Counted from the first letter of the stretch, positions 12,300 through 24,964 are shown. The stretch is 64,000 bases of DNA from Megalobrama amblycephala (GCF_018812025.1 NC_063057.1:15369963-15433962), one strand, 5' to 3'. Numbers and translations are program-made. The notes: generated by a model from the letters alone, not told the origin.

Positions 12300-12472
12300 A
12301 TTCTGACATCATTTCCTCACCCTCATGTCATTCCAAATTTTTTTTTTTTTCTTCAGTGAAACAACATGAGGATGATGAATAATGTTCAAGCCAATCGTTT
12401 TTTGGAAGAACATGAGGGTGAGTAAACGGTGACCAAAATGTTCATTTTTGGCTAAACCATCGCTTTAATGTC
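12300..12472. mobile_element. Decayed copy of the 'GTTCACCC' element family
   Basis: Inverted ends 'cctcaccctcatgtcattcc' and 'aacatgagggtgagtaaac', followed by 'catttttggctaaaccatcg'. The copy is short and diverged, and lies in the presumed klhl42 3' UTR. Confidence 0.6.
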
Positions 12473-12628
12473 TCCTGCAGGTTCTTAGTGCTGGCTGATC
12501 ATTCTGATCTAGTAAACCATTGTGGTGATCCTTGTCATTTCTGAAGTGGCTGGGCTCGCTACAATAGAATCTGTGTTTCCCAGCAGTCTGCAGTCTTCTC
12601 CAGATCCCCAGAGCGCGAGCGATGCGGC

Positions 12629-15600
12629 TCAGAGGACATTGGGCAGGTAGAGTGAGCAAAGCAGCATATTCTGTCCCAGAGCAGGAAAACGTCTGAACGC
12701 CTCCCAGGCATCTGAGAAAATGTTGTATTTGAGGAAGACGCGGTGCTCCAGGCTGGTGGGCAGGCTGACGTCTCTGCTCATGATGTAGATGCCGTCGTTG
12801 TGCAGCGTGCAGGTGAGGTTCAAGCCCGACTTTGAGGTGTTCTCCTTAAGTTGCAACAATTCTCCAGTCTGAACATTGTAAGACTGTACTGTCAGCATGT
12901 CCTCTGTTTGGTTTAGCCTCCGCCGTCCCGTTTCTGCAGGTTCTAGCTCATGCGTGTAGCCACCCACTAGGTAGATGGTGTCCTCCACTGAGAGCATCTG
13001 CTGCTTGCGCACATGAGCCGAACAGGAATGGAACACGGACCACGTGTCCGAGCCGGGGCAGTAGCGCAGCACGCTGGTGTTCCTATCTGTCAGATATCAG
13101 GAAGACGTCTCTGAGAAGATGGAATCTCGGGACATTTTTCAAGATCATTTTAATGGTAATTTAAAGTCAGCATGAAACGGAAACTGCAATAGTCTTTTCT
13201 TCCCTACTGTGATGTGTATATATGAGCAAAATGGTGTTTATGTATTTAAATAAAAAATTAAAAAGTACAAATGAATTAAAAAAATTAATGATGTGCATAA
13301 ACGTAATATAATATTCCATAAAATATAAGAACTGTCAATTTTGATTTCATGGTGACTAAGTTTTTTTTGTGTAATTTTTCCAATGTTGTAATTGTTAGAC
13401 ACAATTTATCAGTACCAAATTGGCCAGCCATTTAACAGTTATCAGCCATAACATGAAAATAATTATAGTATCAACACTGCCAGAATTTTATTATCTTTGA
13501 CTGTTAGATGATGGCAAAAAAAAAATCTAAAGGTTAAAATAGGGGAAATTTAAATTTAATTATATATATTGAATTTAATATATTTTATTCTGGTTTCCCA
13601 TATTTTTGTTTTTAGATTACCTTTGTGATAATCTAACACTCATTTAAAGGTGCAATGTGTAAAATTTGGGAGGATCTATTGACAGAAATGCAATATAATG
13701 TACATAACCACGTTTTCAATTTTGTATAAATACCTTAAATAATGAACCGTTATGTTTTTTTTATTAAAGGTGCTCTAAGTGATGTCACACGTTTTTAGGC
13801 TAAAACATTTTTTGTCACATACAGCAAACATCTCCTCACTATCCGCTAGCTGCCTGTCCCCTGAACACACTGTAAAAAAAACGCTGTCTCTGTAGTCGCC
13901 ACAAGCTCCAAAAACGGCAACAAAAACAAACTGGTGCAGCCTGGACCACGAAACATAATAAACATGCTCCAGCCAATAACCGACAAGAATGATTTTAAAT
14001 GCACGGAGGGGAGGAGGAGGAGGAGGAGGGAGGGTCTAGCTAGCCTCTGTTTTGTTTGACAACACTTCGAACGTCAACAGGAAGTTACTCCACCCAGGAT
14101 CACTTAGAGCACCTTTAATGTTGTTGTTCTTCTAAATCATTCGTGTTTTTAGAGGCAGCTTGCATCGTCACTATGTTGAATATGCATGAAGTAGAAGTAG
14201 TAGTAGTTGTCTGGTTTATTAGAAGCAGAGACCGTTCTTTGTTAGAAGTAATCATTGCTTGACTGGCTGATGTACTCTCTGCTGTCTCAGACGACGACAT
14301 CTTTGTCTTGTGTCGGCCAGACGGCCACTGTAGCTTCTCTATTTTGCTTTAAAGGTCACTAATATTTACACACTGCACCTTCTACCAATACTAAAATTAT
14401 GGCCAATTACAATTTTCATGTAATAACCGATTAATAACTGGTAATAAAATTCTATAATATTTTATCTAAATGAATTCAATAACATCAATTTTATTTAATG
14501 CTACAAGTGAATTTAGCCATCATTACATAATATACAGTATGAAAAATTTATATTCATTTTGGGAGTTTTTAAAGATTAACTTAAAAGTTTAGTTCACCCA
14601 AAAATGAAAATTCTGTCATTAATTACTCACCCTCATGTTGTTCCACACCTGTAAGACTTTCGTTCATCTTCAGAACACAAATTAAGATATTTTTGATGAA
14701 ATCTGAGAGCTTTCTGTCCCTCCATAGACAGCAATGTGACAACCACTTTGACGCTTCAAAAAGTTCATAAAGAGTTTGTAAAACTAATCCATATGAATTG
14801 AGTGGTTTGGTCGATCGCTTTATATGATTAACAGATTTAATTTAGGCTTTTATCCACATATAAATATTGATCAGCGAACATAAACAGAAGCTCAACCGAA
14901 CCTGCTTGACGCGTGAGAACAAACCTCTTGCGGAAGCTCAAACTTGCTGCGAACACAAGAATGAACCTCATTATGAACCTCATTGGTTCTCTCAAGCGTC
15001 AAGCAAACATGCTTGAGCTTTCGTTTACCACAACTGATGTGTGAGTTGATGAATGTTTATGTGAATAAAAGCCTAAATTCAATCTGTTCATCATATAAAG
15101 CAATCGAGTCTCTTCAGAAAATTTGGACTAAACCACTCAAGTCATATGAATTAGTTTTACAATCTCTTTATGAACTTTTTGAAGCATCAAAGTTTCAGTT
15201 TCTGTCTATGGAGGGACAGAAAGCTGTCAGATTTCATCCAAAATATCTTCATTTGTGTTCTGAAGATGAACAAATGACATGAGGGTGAGTAATTAATGAC
15301 AGAATTTTCATTTTTGGATGAACTAACCCTTTAAGTGAGTGTCAAATGATGGAAAAGGTCATTTAAATGTTAAAATGGATTGCAATAGAGTTTTAATACT
15401 GACCCATACTTTTTTAAAAATATATAAAAATCTAGTTAAAAAATAAGGTCTTGGTGACATCAGCCAAAACAGGAAAAAAATCGCAAGCGAAATAAGACAA
15501 GCATTTTCTTTGGAAACTAACATACACAAATGAATCGTTCACAATACTTCCAGTCACTTAAAAGAAAGTAAATGAAGTCTAATGCCCGTTAGTGTGTGTG

Positions 15601-16668
15601 AGTGTGAATGAACCCATCTCTCAGACAGTAAAACACACCTCTAGAGGTATAACCGCCCATGACGTAGATCATGCCCTGACACTCACAGGCAGAGAACTCA
15701 GCGAGAGGATCAGGCAGAGACGCCACACACGTCCACCAGTCCTGCTCGGGACTGTAGCACTCCACCGTCCCCAGACAATGACCTCCAACCGCGTACAGCT
15801 TCCCACTCACGGCCAGGAGCTTGAAGTTTGATCTGGACACAAAAAAAACACTTACTGATCCCTTGCACTGGACAAACCACAAATAATTGGGTGAACTGTA
15901 CCTCTTCTGGTTCAAAGGTGCCACATGGTTCCACTCATTCTTGCAGGGGTTGTAGCAGTGGGCCACTGAGATCTCCTGACTTGTCAATCTGTATCCACCA
16001 ACAATAAACAAGTAGTTGTCCAGCACAGCAGATCCGTAACCTCGGACGTTAATCATGTCTGGAGGAAGGTTGTTGGCTAGAGGTTTCCAGCGTTGTTCTA
16101 GCTCATCATACCTCAACATGGACCAGGGCTCGTCCTGATTTGCCAGATCCAGACAGGTGTCAGTGAAATCCCCTATTGCTACTAAAGTGGCCGTGCCTTT
16201 CATGCGCATATCTCGGATCTGATCCCGCACAGCAGCTGGCAACGTCCTGAACTCCGGCCTGCGCAGCATGGGATGATAATAGCAGCTCATGAATTTCAAA
16301 CAAGCATTTCTAAGATCATGCATCCCGTAGATTTCAGAGAGCTTGAAGAGCTCGACGCAGTTCTCCTGCCTGATTTCCGCCAGGAGCAGTTTTAAGATGG
16401 AAGTGACTTGCAGAAAGGATGCGGTTTCGATCAGGTCCTCCAGAGTCTCGTTGGCCACCTGAACTTTGGAGGTGTTGATGAACTCCAGCACCAGCTCGAG
16501 CCCCGGCGTGCTCAGTCCCTGCAGCTGCACCGAATCCTCCGCGGACTCGCGCATCCCTGAGCTGTACAGCGCGCGGAAGTAATCGCTCTTCTCGATCAGT
16601 TTGCTTTTACTCACATTGTACGTTTTGTCATCCATCACTATTTCTATAATCTGCTCTGGGGAAGTCAT
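12629..16668 (-). CDS. klhl42: Kelch-like protein 42 (BTB-kelch CUL3 adaptor)
   Basis: Three coding exons on the minus strand: 16668-15902, 15832-15639 and 13086-12629. All junctions are GT-AG with continuous frame, giving 472 aa (human KLHL42 is about 505). An N-terminal BTB/POZ domain (roughly residues 1-105, with the KSDYFRALYSSGMRES stretch) precedes a BACK-like region. Kelch repeats start at about residue 205 with NYLFIVGGY, LYAVGGH, IYVMGGYT and IYLVGG motifs. The close of the protein (LEHRVFLKYNIFSDAWEAFR) matches my recollection of human KLHL42. KLHL42 is known as a CUL3 ligase adaptor that targets the microtubule-severing enzyme katanin p60 during mitosis. Intron 1 is only 69 bp; intron 2 (2.5 kb) is full of transposons. 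The start codon is the first ATG before the BTB fold. The acidic loop of the mammalian BTB region is shorter here. Divergent from cwf19l1. Confidence 0.93.
13640..14383. mobile_element. Outer element of a nested pair in klhl42 intron 2
   Basis: Left end 'AAAGGTGCAATGTGTAAAAT' and right end 'atttacacactgcacctt' are inverted repeats. The middle is split by another TTAA-flanked element (13768-14114). The minus-strand open frame in the right part (14115-14300) is not a gene. Confidence 0.65.
13768..14114. mobile_element. TTAA-flanked element nested inside 13640-14383
   Basis: TTAA at 13764-13767, then 'AGGTGCTCTAAGTGAT'; the right end 'gatcacttagagcacct' is followed by TTAA (14115-14118). The element is 347 bp with perfect 16-17 bp terminal inverted repeats, a (GGA)n-rich patch near 14007-14034 and no coding frame. 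Confidence 0.8.
14585..15330. mobile_element. TTAA-flanked 'GTTCACCC' element in klhl42 intron 2
   Basis: TTAA at 14581-14584 and 15331-15334. The ends are 'AGTTTAGTTCACCCAAAAAT' and 'catttttggatgaactaacc'. The long arms are inverted throughout ('tccctccatagacagcaatg' against 'tctatggagggacag'). The 99-codon frame at 14983-15282 is a translation of the right arm and not a gene. Confidence 0.8.
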
Positions 16669-17629
16669 GGCTGCTGTTCTGGGATCAGCGGTTGTTATTC
16701 AGAGGCGCTTTTTCATCCTTCGGCGCCGAAGCCTATATATGGAAATATTCGGCGCATAGATTCCGAGTCTGCTCATGTGCATGTGCATATATCATCCCAT
16801 AAACAATAGCGTCTTTTGCAAACAAGGTCTGCATTGCATATGCAAACAAACAGATGGTTTGCATACACTAAGGGAATAATGCTTTATAAATTCATCTGAT
16901 TGTTTAAATATGTTTAATTTCAGCTAATGTGCATTAGTTATCGATATATTGTCGTTCTATTATTCATTATTATTCAGTCGATATATTATTCTAGGCGGAA
17001 ATTTTTGTTGTGGTATAAATAATATGGCAGTTTATTTTCTTTTATTACATTCTACACTTCAGGATTTCAAATGTAAATCAGTTCCTGTTTTGGTCTTGTG
17101 GTTTATGTTGCGTCACGTTGTGTCATGCTCGCCCCAGTTTTGCGCAGTGGCATGTTGTTGTTTTTTATCTATATTATGTTATATTAACGCATAAGCAAAA
17201 ATATTTAAGGTTGTTTGAATATATACATTATAAATGTTTAAATTAACCGATATAACGAAACTATAAAGTAATAATCGCTGGAGCAACATTGCGAATAATG
17301 TACGCGTAGTTGACGCGTTTAATACGCTTTTACTGTGTTACGCTTACATTTCTTCCGGGGAGAAACTTGATGTGCGTTTAGGTTTGCAATATATATTCTC
17401 GTGTTTATAAATTCTATACTTTATATATGGTATTTTCTCTAATGTGTGTGATAATTTATAGCACCAAAAATCACAAAGATTTACATTAAGATGTATGTTT
17501 CGTGAATGAGCGGTCAAGATCATTTACTCCCGGTTACGACAGGGTTTATTTTGTCGACACACACAATATAACGCCAAAGCTCAGACACAAGCGTCATTAT
17601 TTTTAAGAAACATTTATATATTTTTCGGT
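16669..17629. promoter_or_regulatory. Divergent klhl42 / cwf19l1 intergenic promoter region
   Basis: Only about 960 bp separates the two start codons on opposite strands. Close to klhl42 (minus strand, about 16720-16745) lies 'CCATATATAGG' beside a GC palindrome 'cggcgccg', a possible TATA element and core promoter. The cwf19l1 side is AT-rich with scattered CpGs and no clear TATA box. No open frame here resembles a gene. Confidence 0.45.
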
Positions 17630-20600
17630 ATGGAAGACAAGCCTTTACGAGTGTAAGTTTTGATTTTGAGGTTAAAAAGCGTCGTATGTGAATGTTAGCT
17701 GGCTCTCAATAACTAATTTACAGTCGTAATTAACAGCACAATCGGAGGTGTATATGCAATAAACTCACGTGTTTTGTTTTGACGCTGTTTTAATGTTTCA
17801 TTCCCTCTCAGTCTCGCATGTGGTGACGTTGAAGGAAGAATAAATGCTTTGTTCAACCGGGTGAACGCTATTCAGAAAAAGAGCGGGCAATTTGATGTGA
17901 GTCTGCACGTGTATCTTTCTTATTTTAAAGTGATAAACATAAGAGAGAGTTGTGGGTTGAACTAGACGGGTTTGTTTTTCAGTTGCTGCTGTGTGTTGGG
18001 GATTTTTTTGGAACCTCTCCTGAGGCTGAATCAGAGTGGGAATCATACAAATCTGGTGCAAAAAAGGGTAAGATTTCCTTATATATCTTTAGAATGTATT
18101 GTTTTAATAACACCAAACAGTTGTGCTAAATTAAACTCTACTCTTTCTACACCTCCAGCACCCATTCACACATATATTCTCGGCGCAGCCAGCCAAGAGA
18201 CTGTGAAGTATTTCCCAAACTCTGATGGCTGCGAGTTGGCAGAAAACATCACATGTTTGGGTGAGATTGATCTACAGTTCCTCATCTTTAAAAGACATAT
18301 GTCTTTGCAGTTTTCAGTTAGGTTATAGTGTACACAATTGTACCACTGTATATGTATTGTTAGGCTCAGGGTTGTCAATTACACTTTTTTTCCCAGGTCG
18401 AAGAGGCATTTTCACGGGTGCATCAGGGCTTCAGATCGCCTATGTTAGTGGCAGAGAAGCTCAACAAGAACCTGCTCCCTCACACTGCTTCACCCCTAAA
18501 GACATCAGTGCCCTGGTGGCTCCGCTGCTGTCCAACTCCAAATTTCGAGGAGTGGACATTCTCCTGTCCTCGCAGTGGCCTCGAGGCGTGTGGCAGTACG
18601 GAAACAGTCCCGTCAGTGCTTTGCTGTGCTCAATTAATACACGTCTCAGGTATTTCCCTGAACGTGTGCTTATGAATTTTTTACTTTCTTGCCCTTTTGC
18701 AGGAAATTGATACAAAGTTTTGTGGGGTTTCGACCATCGCAAATCTCGCTGACAAGCTGAAGCCACGCTACCATTTTGCAGGACTGGAAGGGGTGCATTA
18801 TGAGAGGCTGCCTTATAGGTGTGCTATATTACTGCATCAGGATAAGTTTTGCTCTTTTCAGATGCTGTTTGTCTTACAAAATGTGTATAAATTTTGCAGG
18901 AATCATGTGGTCCTTCAAGAGAATGCTCAGCATGTCAGTAGATTCATCGCTCTGGCAACAGTCAACAATCCTGCCAAGAAGAAAGTGAGGTTTTTTTGTA
19001 TTTGTTTTGTTTGTATAAAACATTTTTATAACTGATAATATGACACATTAATATATTATTATATTTAATTACCTTTTGCCATCATCTAACACTGATTTAA
19101 AGTCAGTATCATTTTATCAGTAATAATTATATACAATTGTAGTATTTATTAATATTTTGAACTATTATCTTGAACTGAACTTTATTTTAAGTTTAAAGTA
19201 TTTTGTTGTGCTTTGGCATTTTTATTAGTTATACATACAGTACAGTCCAAAAGTTTGGAACCACTAAGATTTTTAATGTTTTTAAAAGAAGTTTCGTCTG
19301 CTCACCAAGGCTACATTTATTTAATTAAAAATACAGTAAAAACAGTAATATTGTGAAATATTATTACAATTTAAAATAACTGTTTTCTATTTAAATATAT
19401 TTCACAAAGTAATTTATTCCTGTGATGGCAAAGCTGAATTTTCAGCATCATTACTCCAGTCTTCAGTGTCACATGATCCTTCAGAAATCATTCTAATATG
19501 CTGATCTGCTGCTCAAGAAACATTTAATGTGTACAATTGTACAAAATATTTGTGTACAATATTTTTTTTCAGGATTATTTGATGAATAGAAAGTTCAAAA
19601 GAACAGTGTTTATCTGAAATCTAATCTTTTGTAACATTATAAATGTCTTTACTGCCACTTTTGATTGATTTAATGCATCCTTGCTGAATAAAAGTATTCA
19701 TTTCTTTAATTTCTTTTCAAAAAAATAAAAATAAAAATTCTTACTGACCCCAAACTTTTGAACGGTAGTGTATAATGCTACAGAAGCTTTGTATTTCAGA
19801 TAAATGCTGTTCTTTTGAACTTTCTATTCATCAAGGAATCCTGAAAAAAAAGTACACAACTGTTTTCAACATTGAAAATAATCATAAATGTTTATTGAGC
19901 AGCAAATCAGCATATTAGAATGATTTCTGAAGGATCATGTGACACTGAAGACTGGAGTAACGATGCTGAAAATTCAGCTTTGCATCACAGGAATAAATTA
20001 CTTTGTCAAATATATTTAAATAGTACACAGTTATTTTAAATCGTAATAATATTTCACAATATTACTGTTTTTTTACTGTATTTTTAATTAAATAAATGTA
20101 GCCTTGATGAGCAGACGAAACTTCTTTTAAAAACATTAAAAATCTTAGTGGTTCCAAACTTTTGGACTGGACTGTATATATTTCTATTTAATATTACTTT
20201 TTTTTTTTTTTTTAGTACTTTAGCTTACTGTATTTCAGTTAATAACCAAGGCAACATTTCTAATTTTCAAAGGTTTTCATCTAATACTGTATGTATATTT
20301 TATTTTACTTCAGCCTTTGTTTCAATCAATGAAAATGATTTTATTAGGTTTGATTAACAATAACAATATTGTTATTGTGCCTGAATTCATTTGTATCATT
20401 TAATTATTTTTTAAATATTATTTTTATTATTATTTTAGACAAAGTAGTATTCAATTTTACAGCTAGCCTTAACATGAAAACAATTTTAATATCCCTGCAT
20501 CCCTACAAGATACTTCATTTTTAATAAAGACCTGTGGCAAATGGAGATTCTTAGTTTAAAGTTTGTTCCAAACCTGTATGAATTTCTTTCTTCTGCTGAA

Positions 20601-23263
20601 CACAAAAGAAGGTATTTTGAAGAATGTCAGTAACCAAACAGTTGATGGACTTCTTTTGTGATCAGCAGAAGAAAGAAATTCATACAGGTTTGGAACAATT
20701 TGAGGGTGAGTGAATGATGAAAGATTTTTCATTTTTGGGTTACTGTCCCTTTAACTGTACATTTTATCTTTTCTCTCAGTACTTGTATGCATTCAACATT
20801 GTCCCGATGAAAACCATGGACCCCACAGAGTTAGTCAAACAACCTCAGGATGTTACAGAAAATCCCTACAGGAAACTTACGAAAGATGGGAAGAGAGAAA
20901 GACCGCTACCCGACGCGGAGGTGTGTGTACAGTTTTACCTTAATAAAATACAAATTCAATTGGTACAGACTTATTATCAAGTTTGGGGTCAGTAAGATTT
21001 TTTTAATGGAGCCTTATGCTTCGGTATAAAAAATCCAGTAATATTGTGAAATATTACTATTTAAAATAAGTTTCAGTTTTAATATATTTTAAAATGTAAA
21101 TTATATAATTATTAAATGTCTTTACTGTCACTTTCGATTAATTTAATGAATCCTTGCTGGATAAAATTTAGGGCTGCACGATATATCGCATGAGATTGTC
21201 ACGCGCATTTCGTCAGTAAAGCCGGTTCCCTGATTACCGCTAAATCGCCATCACCTGCTTTCAAATGTAGCGGCATTTAATAGACAGAACCGTAGATCAC
21301 TGAAAAGCCACGCAATATCGCATTCATATCGCAGATGAATCGCCTTCGATAATGAACGCGATATTGCGTAGCTTTTCAGTGATCTACTGTAGTTTGCATT
21401 ATCTTGACGAAAAGATCATTTGTAATTCTCCCTTTTGATCAGGAGGAACCAGCATCCCAGTTCTTTTTTGATCTGGGGGAGAAGAAACCACATTACCAGC
21501 AACGTCAACATGGAAGGAAGAGACAGTCGGACGGGGACAGACCCAATCAGCCCAAACAGCCCAGAAGACCCCGTGAGTCCATTCACCAGCACTCTTTCCA
21601 CTCCTCATAGGTGGTCTAATGGATCAAACTGGACAATTTTTATTACCTCATTTACTCAGCAGAACTTACTTCACGATGTCGGAGTATTTGAATTTAATTT
21701 TGCATGCTGCTCACAGACCTTGATTTCTATTCTCTGAACAGCACAGCCCACTGGACCCTGTTGGTTCTGCCTTGCGAGTCCAGAAGTCGAGAAGCACTTG
21801 GTCATAAGCATCGGAACGCATGTTAGTCCACAAAATATGTATTCAGCAACTTTAGAAAGCTTTAAACCTAAATGTATCAACTGATAAATTACAAAGTTTT
21901 CTCCTGTTGCTTTTTCATGTTGATCTCATGTCAGTATTGTGTTTCCAGTGTTACATGGCTCTCGCTAAGGGTGGTCTTACTCCTGACCATGTTCTCCTGC
22001 TGCCCATCGGACATTACCAGTCAGTGGTGGATTTGGCATCGGAGGTGGTTGAAGAGATGGAGAAATACAAGATCGCCGTCAAGAAGTTCTGTAAAAGCAG
22101 AGGACAACGGTGCGTCTTGTTTGAGAGGAACTACCGCAGCCAGCACCTTCAACTGCAGGTCCATACAAATATTGTGTCATTCATTATGAGATTGTGGTGT
22201 CTGCCTGAACAGACTGACTTGTACAGAACCCAGGTCGGTCTAAACAGCACCACATAGATAAAAAAGAAAGTCTGATAGATAAACTCATAGTAGCGTGGAG
22301 AGTGAGAGATTCCCCACCTTCCACCAATCACAGACTCCAACATCATTTCATCAGTTTAAGTCTGAGTGGATAGACAATCTGTCTGCATTGACGAGTAATC
22401 ATTTCTGAGGGACGTTTTCCCAATGATGACCAAATACATGATTTCCCAAAGTCCTGCTTATGAGAAAGCGGCGCATAATGGATTTAACAGATGGAAACTT
22501 TTCTCTTCTTCATCATCCTCAGGTTGTGCCGGTGCCCATGGAGAAGTGCAGTACAGAAGACATCAAGGAGGCGTTCATGACACAAGCTGAAGAGCAGCAG
22601 ATGGAACTGATGGAGATTCCAGCTCATACAGACCTCAAACAGGTACAAACCATCTGTGTCTCCCTCAGACTGAACACTTCAAAGTTAGTCAAGCTGTGGT
22701 TTTGTGTGTAATTTTGCTGGGACTTCCTGTTCATGTATGTATATGTATTTATTGATTATACATTCAATATACTTATTTATTACTTTATTATTACATTATA
22801 TAATTATTTATAAATTATATATACTATTAATTTAATAACTTACTGCTTTATCATCATTACATTATATAATTTGTTTTTTTATATTATACTGTTAATTTAA
22901 TCATGTAAATTGTATACTTACTGTTATTATATGTAATATTAAATTTAAAAAAAATATATATATACACACACACTGTTAATATATTCTTATTACATTACAT
23001 TTTATGTATATTTTTAAATTGCATTTACTTTTAATATAATTTATTATTATTTTATTATTACAAAAATATTTAAATTATATTTACTCTTATTAATTTTATG
23101 TAATTATTTTATTTATAAATTATATATACTATTCATTTAATAACTTACTGCTTTATCATCATCATTACATTATATAAATTATTTGTTTGTTTATATTATA
23201 ATATACTGTTAATTTAATCATGTAAATTGTATACTTACTGTTATTATATGTAATATTAAATAA

Positions 23264-23358
<95 letters not shown>

Positions 23359-24752
23359 CATACACACACACACTGTTAATATAATCTTTTATTACATTAC
23401 ATTTTATGTATATTTTTAAATTGCATTTACTTTTAATATAATTTATTATTATTTTATTATTACAAAAATATTTAAATTATATTTACTCTTATTAAATGTA
23501 TGTAATTATTTTATTTATAAATTATATATACTATTAATTTAATAACTTGCTGCTTTATCATCATCATTACATTATATAAATTATTTGTTTGTTTATATTA
23601 TAATATACTGTTAATTTAATCATGTAAATTGTATACTTACTGTTATTATGTGTAATATTAAATTTAAAAAATATATATACACACACTGTTAATATAATCT
23701 TTTATTACATTACATTTTATGTATATTTTTAAATTGCATTTACTTTTAATATAATTTATTATTATTTTATTATTACAAAAATATTTAAATTATGTTTACT
23801 CTTATTAAATTTATGTAATTATTTTATTTATTTTAAATTGTATATATTGTTAATATGTTTTATTATTAATGATGATGTTGTTGTTGTTGTTGTTGTTATT
23901 ATTAATGATTATATTACATGAATTTTATTTATTTACTTATCGGGATATCCAACTCCACTCACTTTAGTCTTTTCTTGTAGTCTAACAAGCAAAAATAAAT
24001 CTAGTGTTCATACATAAATTACTGAATTAATAAATAAATAAATTTATATATATATAATATAATATAATATAATATGTGTGTGTAATATTAATTTTATCTT
24101 TGAATGGTTGGATTGGATTTCGAGAACATTATTTATTTATTTATTTATTTATTTAATTAAATGTATCATATGTCATTCGGGAAGCGTCTTGTCCATGCAC
24201 TTTAAATCCAGAGTGTCCAAATACACTAATTTTCACTCTCTCTTCATTGTATAGTGAATTCTACAACATTATCTATATAGGGAGTGAGTGAGCAAGTCAT
24301 AATGACACCATGATTATATGTTTTGTGTAATAATAAACTGTGACTAACAATAATATCCCGCATTGCAGATTGCTCCTCCAGGAACACCTTACTTCTATGT
24401 GGAGCTGGATACGGGCGAGAAGCTGTTTTATCGCATCAAGAAAAATTTCCCTTTGCAGTTTGGCAGGTAATTGTTACACTGGCACAGTTCGTCAACAGGG
24501 GGCAGTGGTACACTAGTTATAAACATTAGTAAGCGTATGACCTGATTGTAAAAACATGCTTCAGCATAACCATTTGTACATCCTTTTTTGTGTGTGTGCT
24601 GTCGCAGGGAGGTGTTAGCGAGCGAGGTGCTGTTGAACATCCCCATGCGTGCTGACTGGAAAGAGTGTAAATGTACAAAGGAAGAGGAGGAGGATCAGGC
24701 CAAACAAGTGCGCTCTGACTTTGAGCCCTTTGACTTCGCACTTGATGACTGA
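17630..24752 (+). CDS. cwf19l1: CWF19-like protein 1 (CwfJ family, lariat debranching-related)
   Basis: Fourteen coding exons with continuous frame and GT-AG borders: 17630-17652, 17812-17896, 17983-18067, 18159-18260, 18397-18611, 18703-18818, 18900-18984, 20780-20920, 21443-21572, 21742-21821, 21949-22158, 22523-22642, 24369-24466 and 24608-24752 (544 aa). The N-terminal half (residues 1 to about 237) is the Cwf19L/Drn1-type metallophosphatase-like domain related to lariat debranching enzyme ([46 protein letters not shown]). A basic linker (about 300-325) leads to the CwfJ C-terminal domain 1 (from about 332, [16 protein letters not shown], with the HIT-like [12 protein letters not shown]) and CwfJ domain 2 (about 430-540). 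The family associates with post-splicing lariat complexes; human CWF19L1 loss causes a recessive ataxia. The first exon codes for only 7.7 residues. Introns 7 and 12 are swollen by repeats. Confidence 0.95.
19238..20174. mobile_element. 937-bp Tc1/mariner-like foldback element, copy 1
   Basis: Terminal repeat 'CAGTACAGTCCAAAAGTTTG' and its inverse, flanked by TA on both sides. The two arms, each over 350 bp, are near-complete inverted copies ('gtttcgtctgctcaccaagg' against 'cttgatgagcagacgaaac'). No transposase frame. It lies in cwf19l1 intron 7. A nearly identical copy is at 34118-35054. Confidence 0.88.
20530..20755. mobile_element. Inverted-repeat element abutting cwf19l1 exon 8
   Basis: The halves mirror each other around 20640 ('aaacctgtatgaatttcttt' against 'aaagaaattcatacaggttt'). 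The right end 'catttttgggttactgtccc' closes at 'tttaa' (about 20755), leaving only 24 bases before exon 8, so the polypyrimidine tract sits right beside the element. Confidence 0.7.
20980..21165. mobile_element. Diverged fragment of the 'TTTGGGGTCAGTAAG' element family
   Basis: Shares 'gtttggggtcagtaagattt', 'cagtaatattgtgaaatatt' and 'aatgaatccttgctg' with the complete copies at 30344-32068 and 28765-29695. Internally deleted; no coding frame. Confidence 0.55.
21168..21400. mobile_element. 'GGGCTGCACGATATATCG' element fragment
   Basis: 'agggctgcacgatatatcgc' is a start I recognise from dispersed fish DNA transposons. An internal inverted pair ('gatcactgaaaagccacgc' against 'gcgtagcttttcagtgatc') frames the right half. 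It sits 43 bp before cwf19l1 exon 9. Family not assigned. Confidence 0.5.
22740..23880. repeat. AT-rich ~300-bp tandem repeat, about 3.3 copies, with a TA expansion in one copy
   Basis: The block containing 'tataaattatatatactatt', then 'aacttactgctttatcatca', 'catgtaaattgtatacttac' and 'ttttatgtatatttttaaat' recurs starting near 22805, 23108 and 23512, with a partial fourth near 23815. Spacing is about 300 bp except where the middle copy carries a pure (TA)n run of about 80 bp (23273-23353). It fills most of cwf19l1 intron 12. Confidence 0.85.
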
Positions 24753-24942
24753 GGAATACTTCAGATACATCTTTAACACCTTCAATCCCTAAATGTGTCC
24801 ACAACTGCTTATTTTATCTTTTTAAACTTTAACTATAGGTGCTTTCTTCTTCCTTTCATTTGGCAACAAAAGATGTCTTTGTTTTTGGTGATGTATCAGT
24901 CTGTTGGATGCCAATAAGTGTTGAAATGTGTTGTCACTCATA

Positions 24943-24948
24943 ATTAAA
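24943..24948 (+). terminator. cwf19l1: Candidate polyadenylation signal of cwf19l1
   Basis: ATTAAA about 190 bases after the stop codon, followed by a T/G-rich stretch. It is the only good signal before the washc3 promoter. Confidence 0.5.
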
Positions 24949-24964
24949 GTAATTTTTCAAATTT

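Larger units (their letters stand above)
11189..12628 (-). other. klhl42: Probable klhl42 3' UTR
   Basis: Follows the klhl42 stop codon on the minus strand. A minus-strand AATAAA at 11189-11194 is a candidate polyadenylation signal. The region carries a TTAA-flanked element (11617-11861) and a decayed relative (about 12300-12470). UTR length is inferred only. Confidence 0.4.

Noticed and set aside
14983..15282. 99-codon plus-strand frame
   Set aside because: It is the right arm of the TTAA-flanked element at 14585-15330.
21399..21610. Four overlapping frames of 61-69 codons on both strands
   Set aside because: Only the frame encoding [16 protein letters not shown] is real (cwf19l1 exon 9); the others are shadows.
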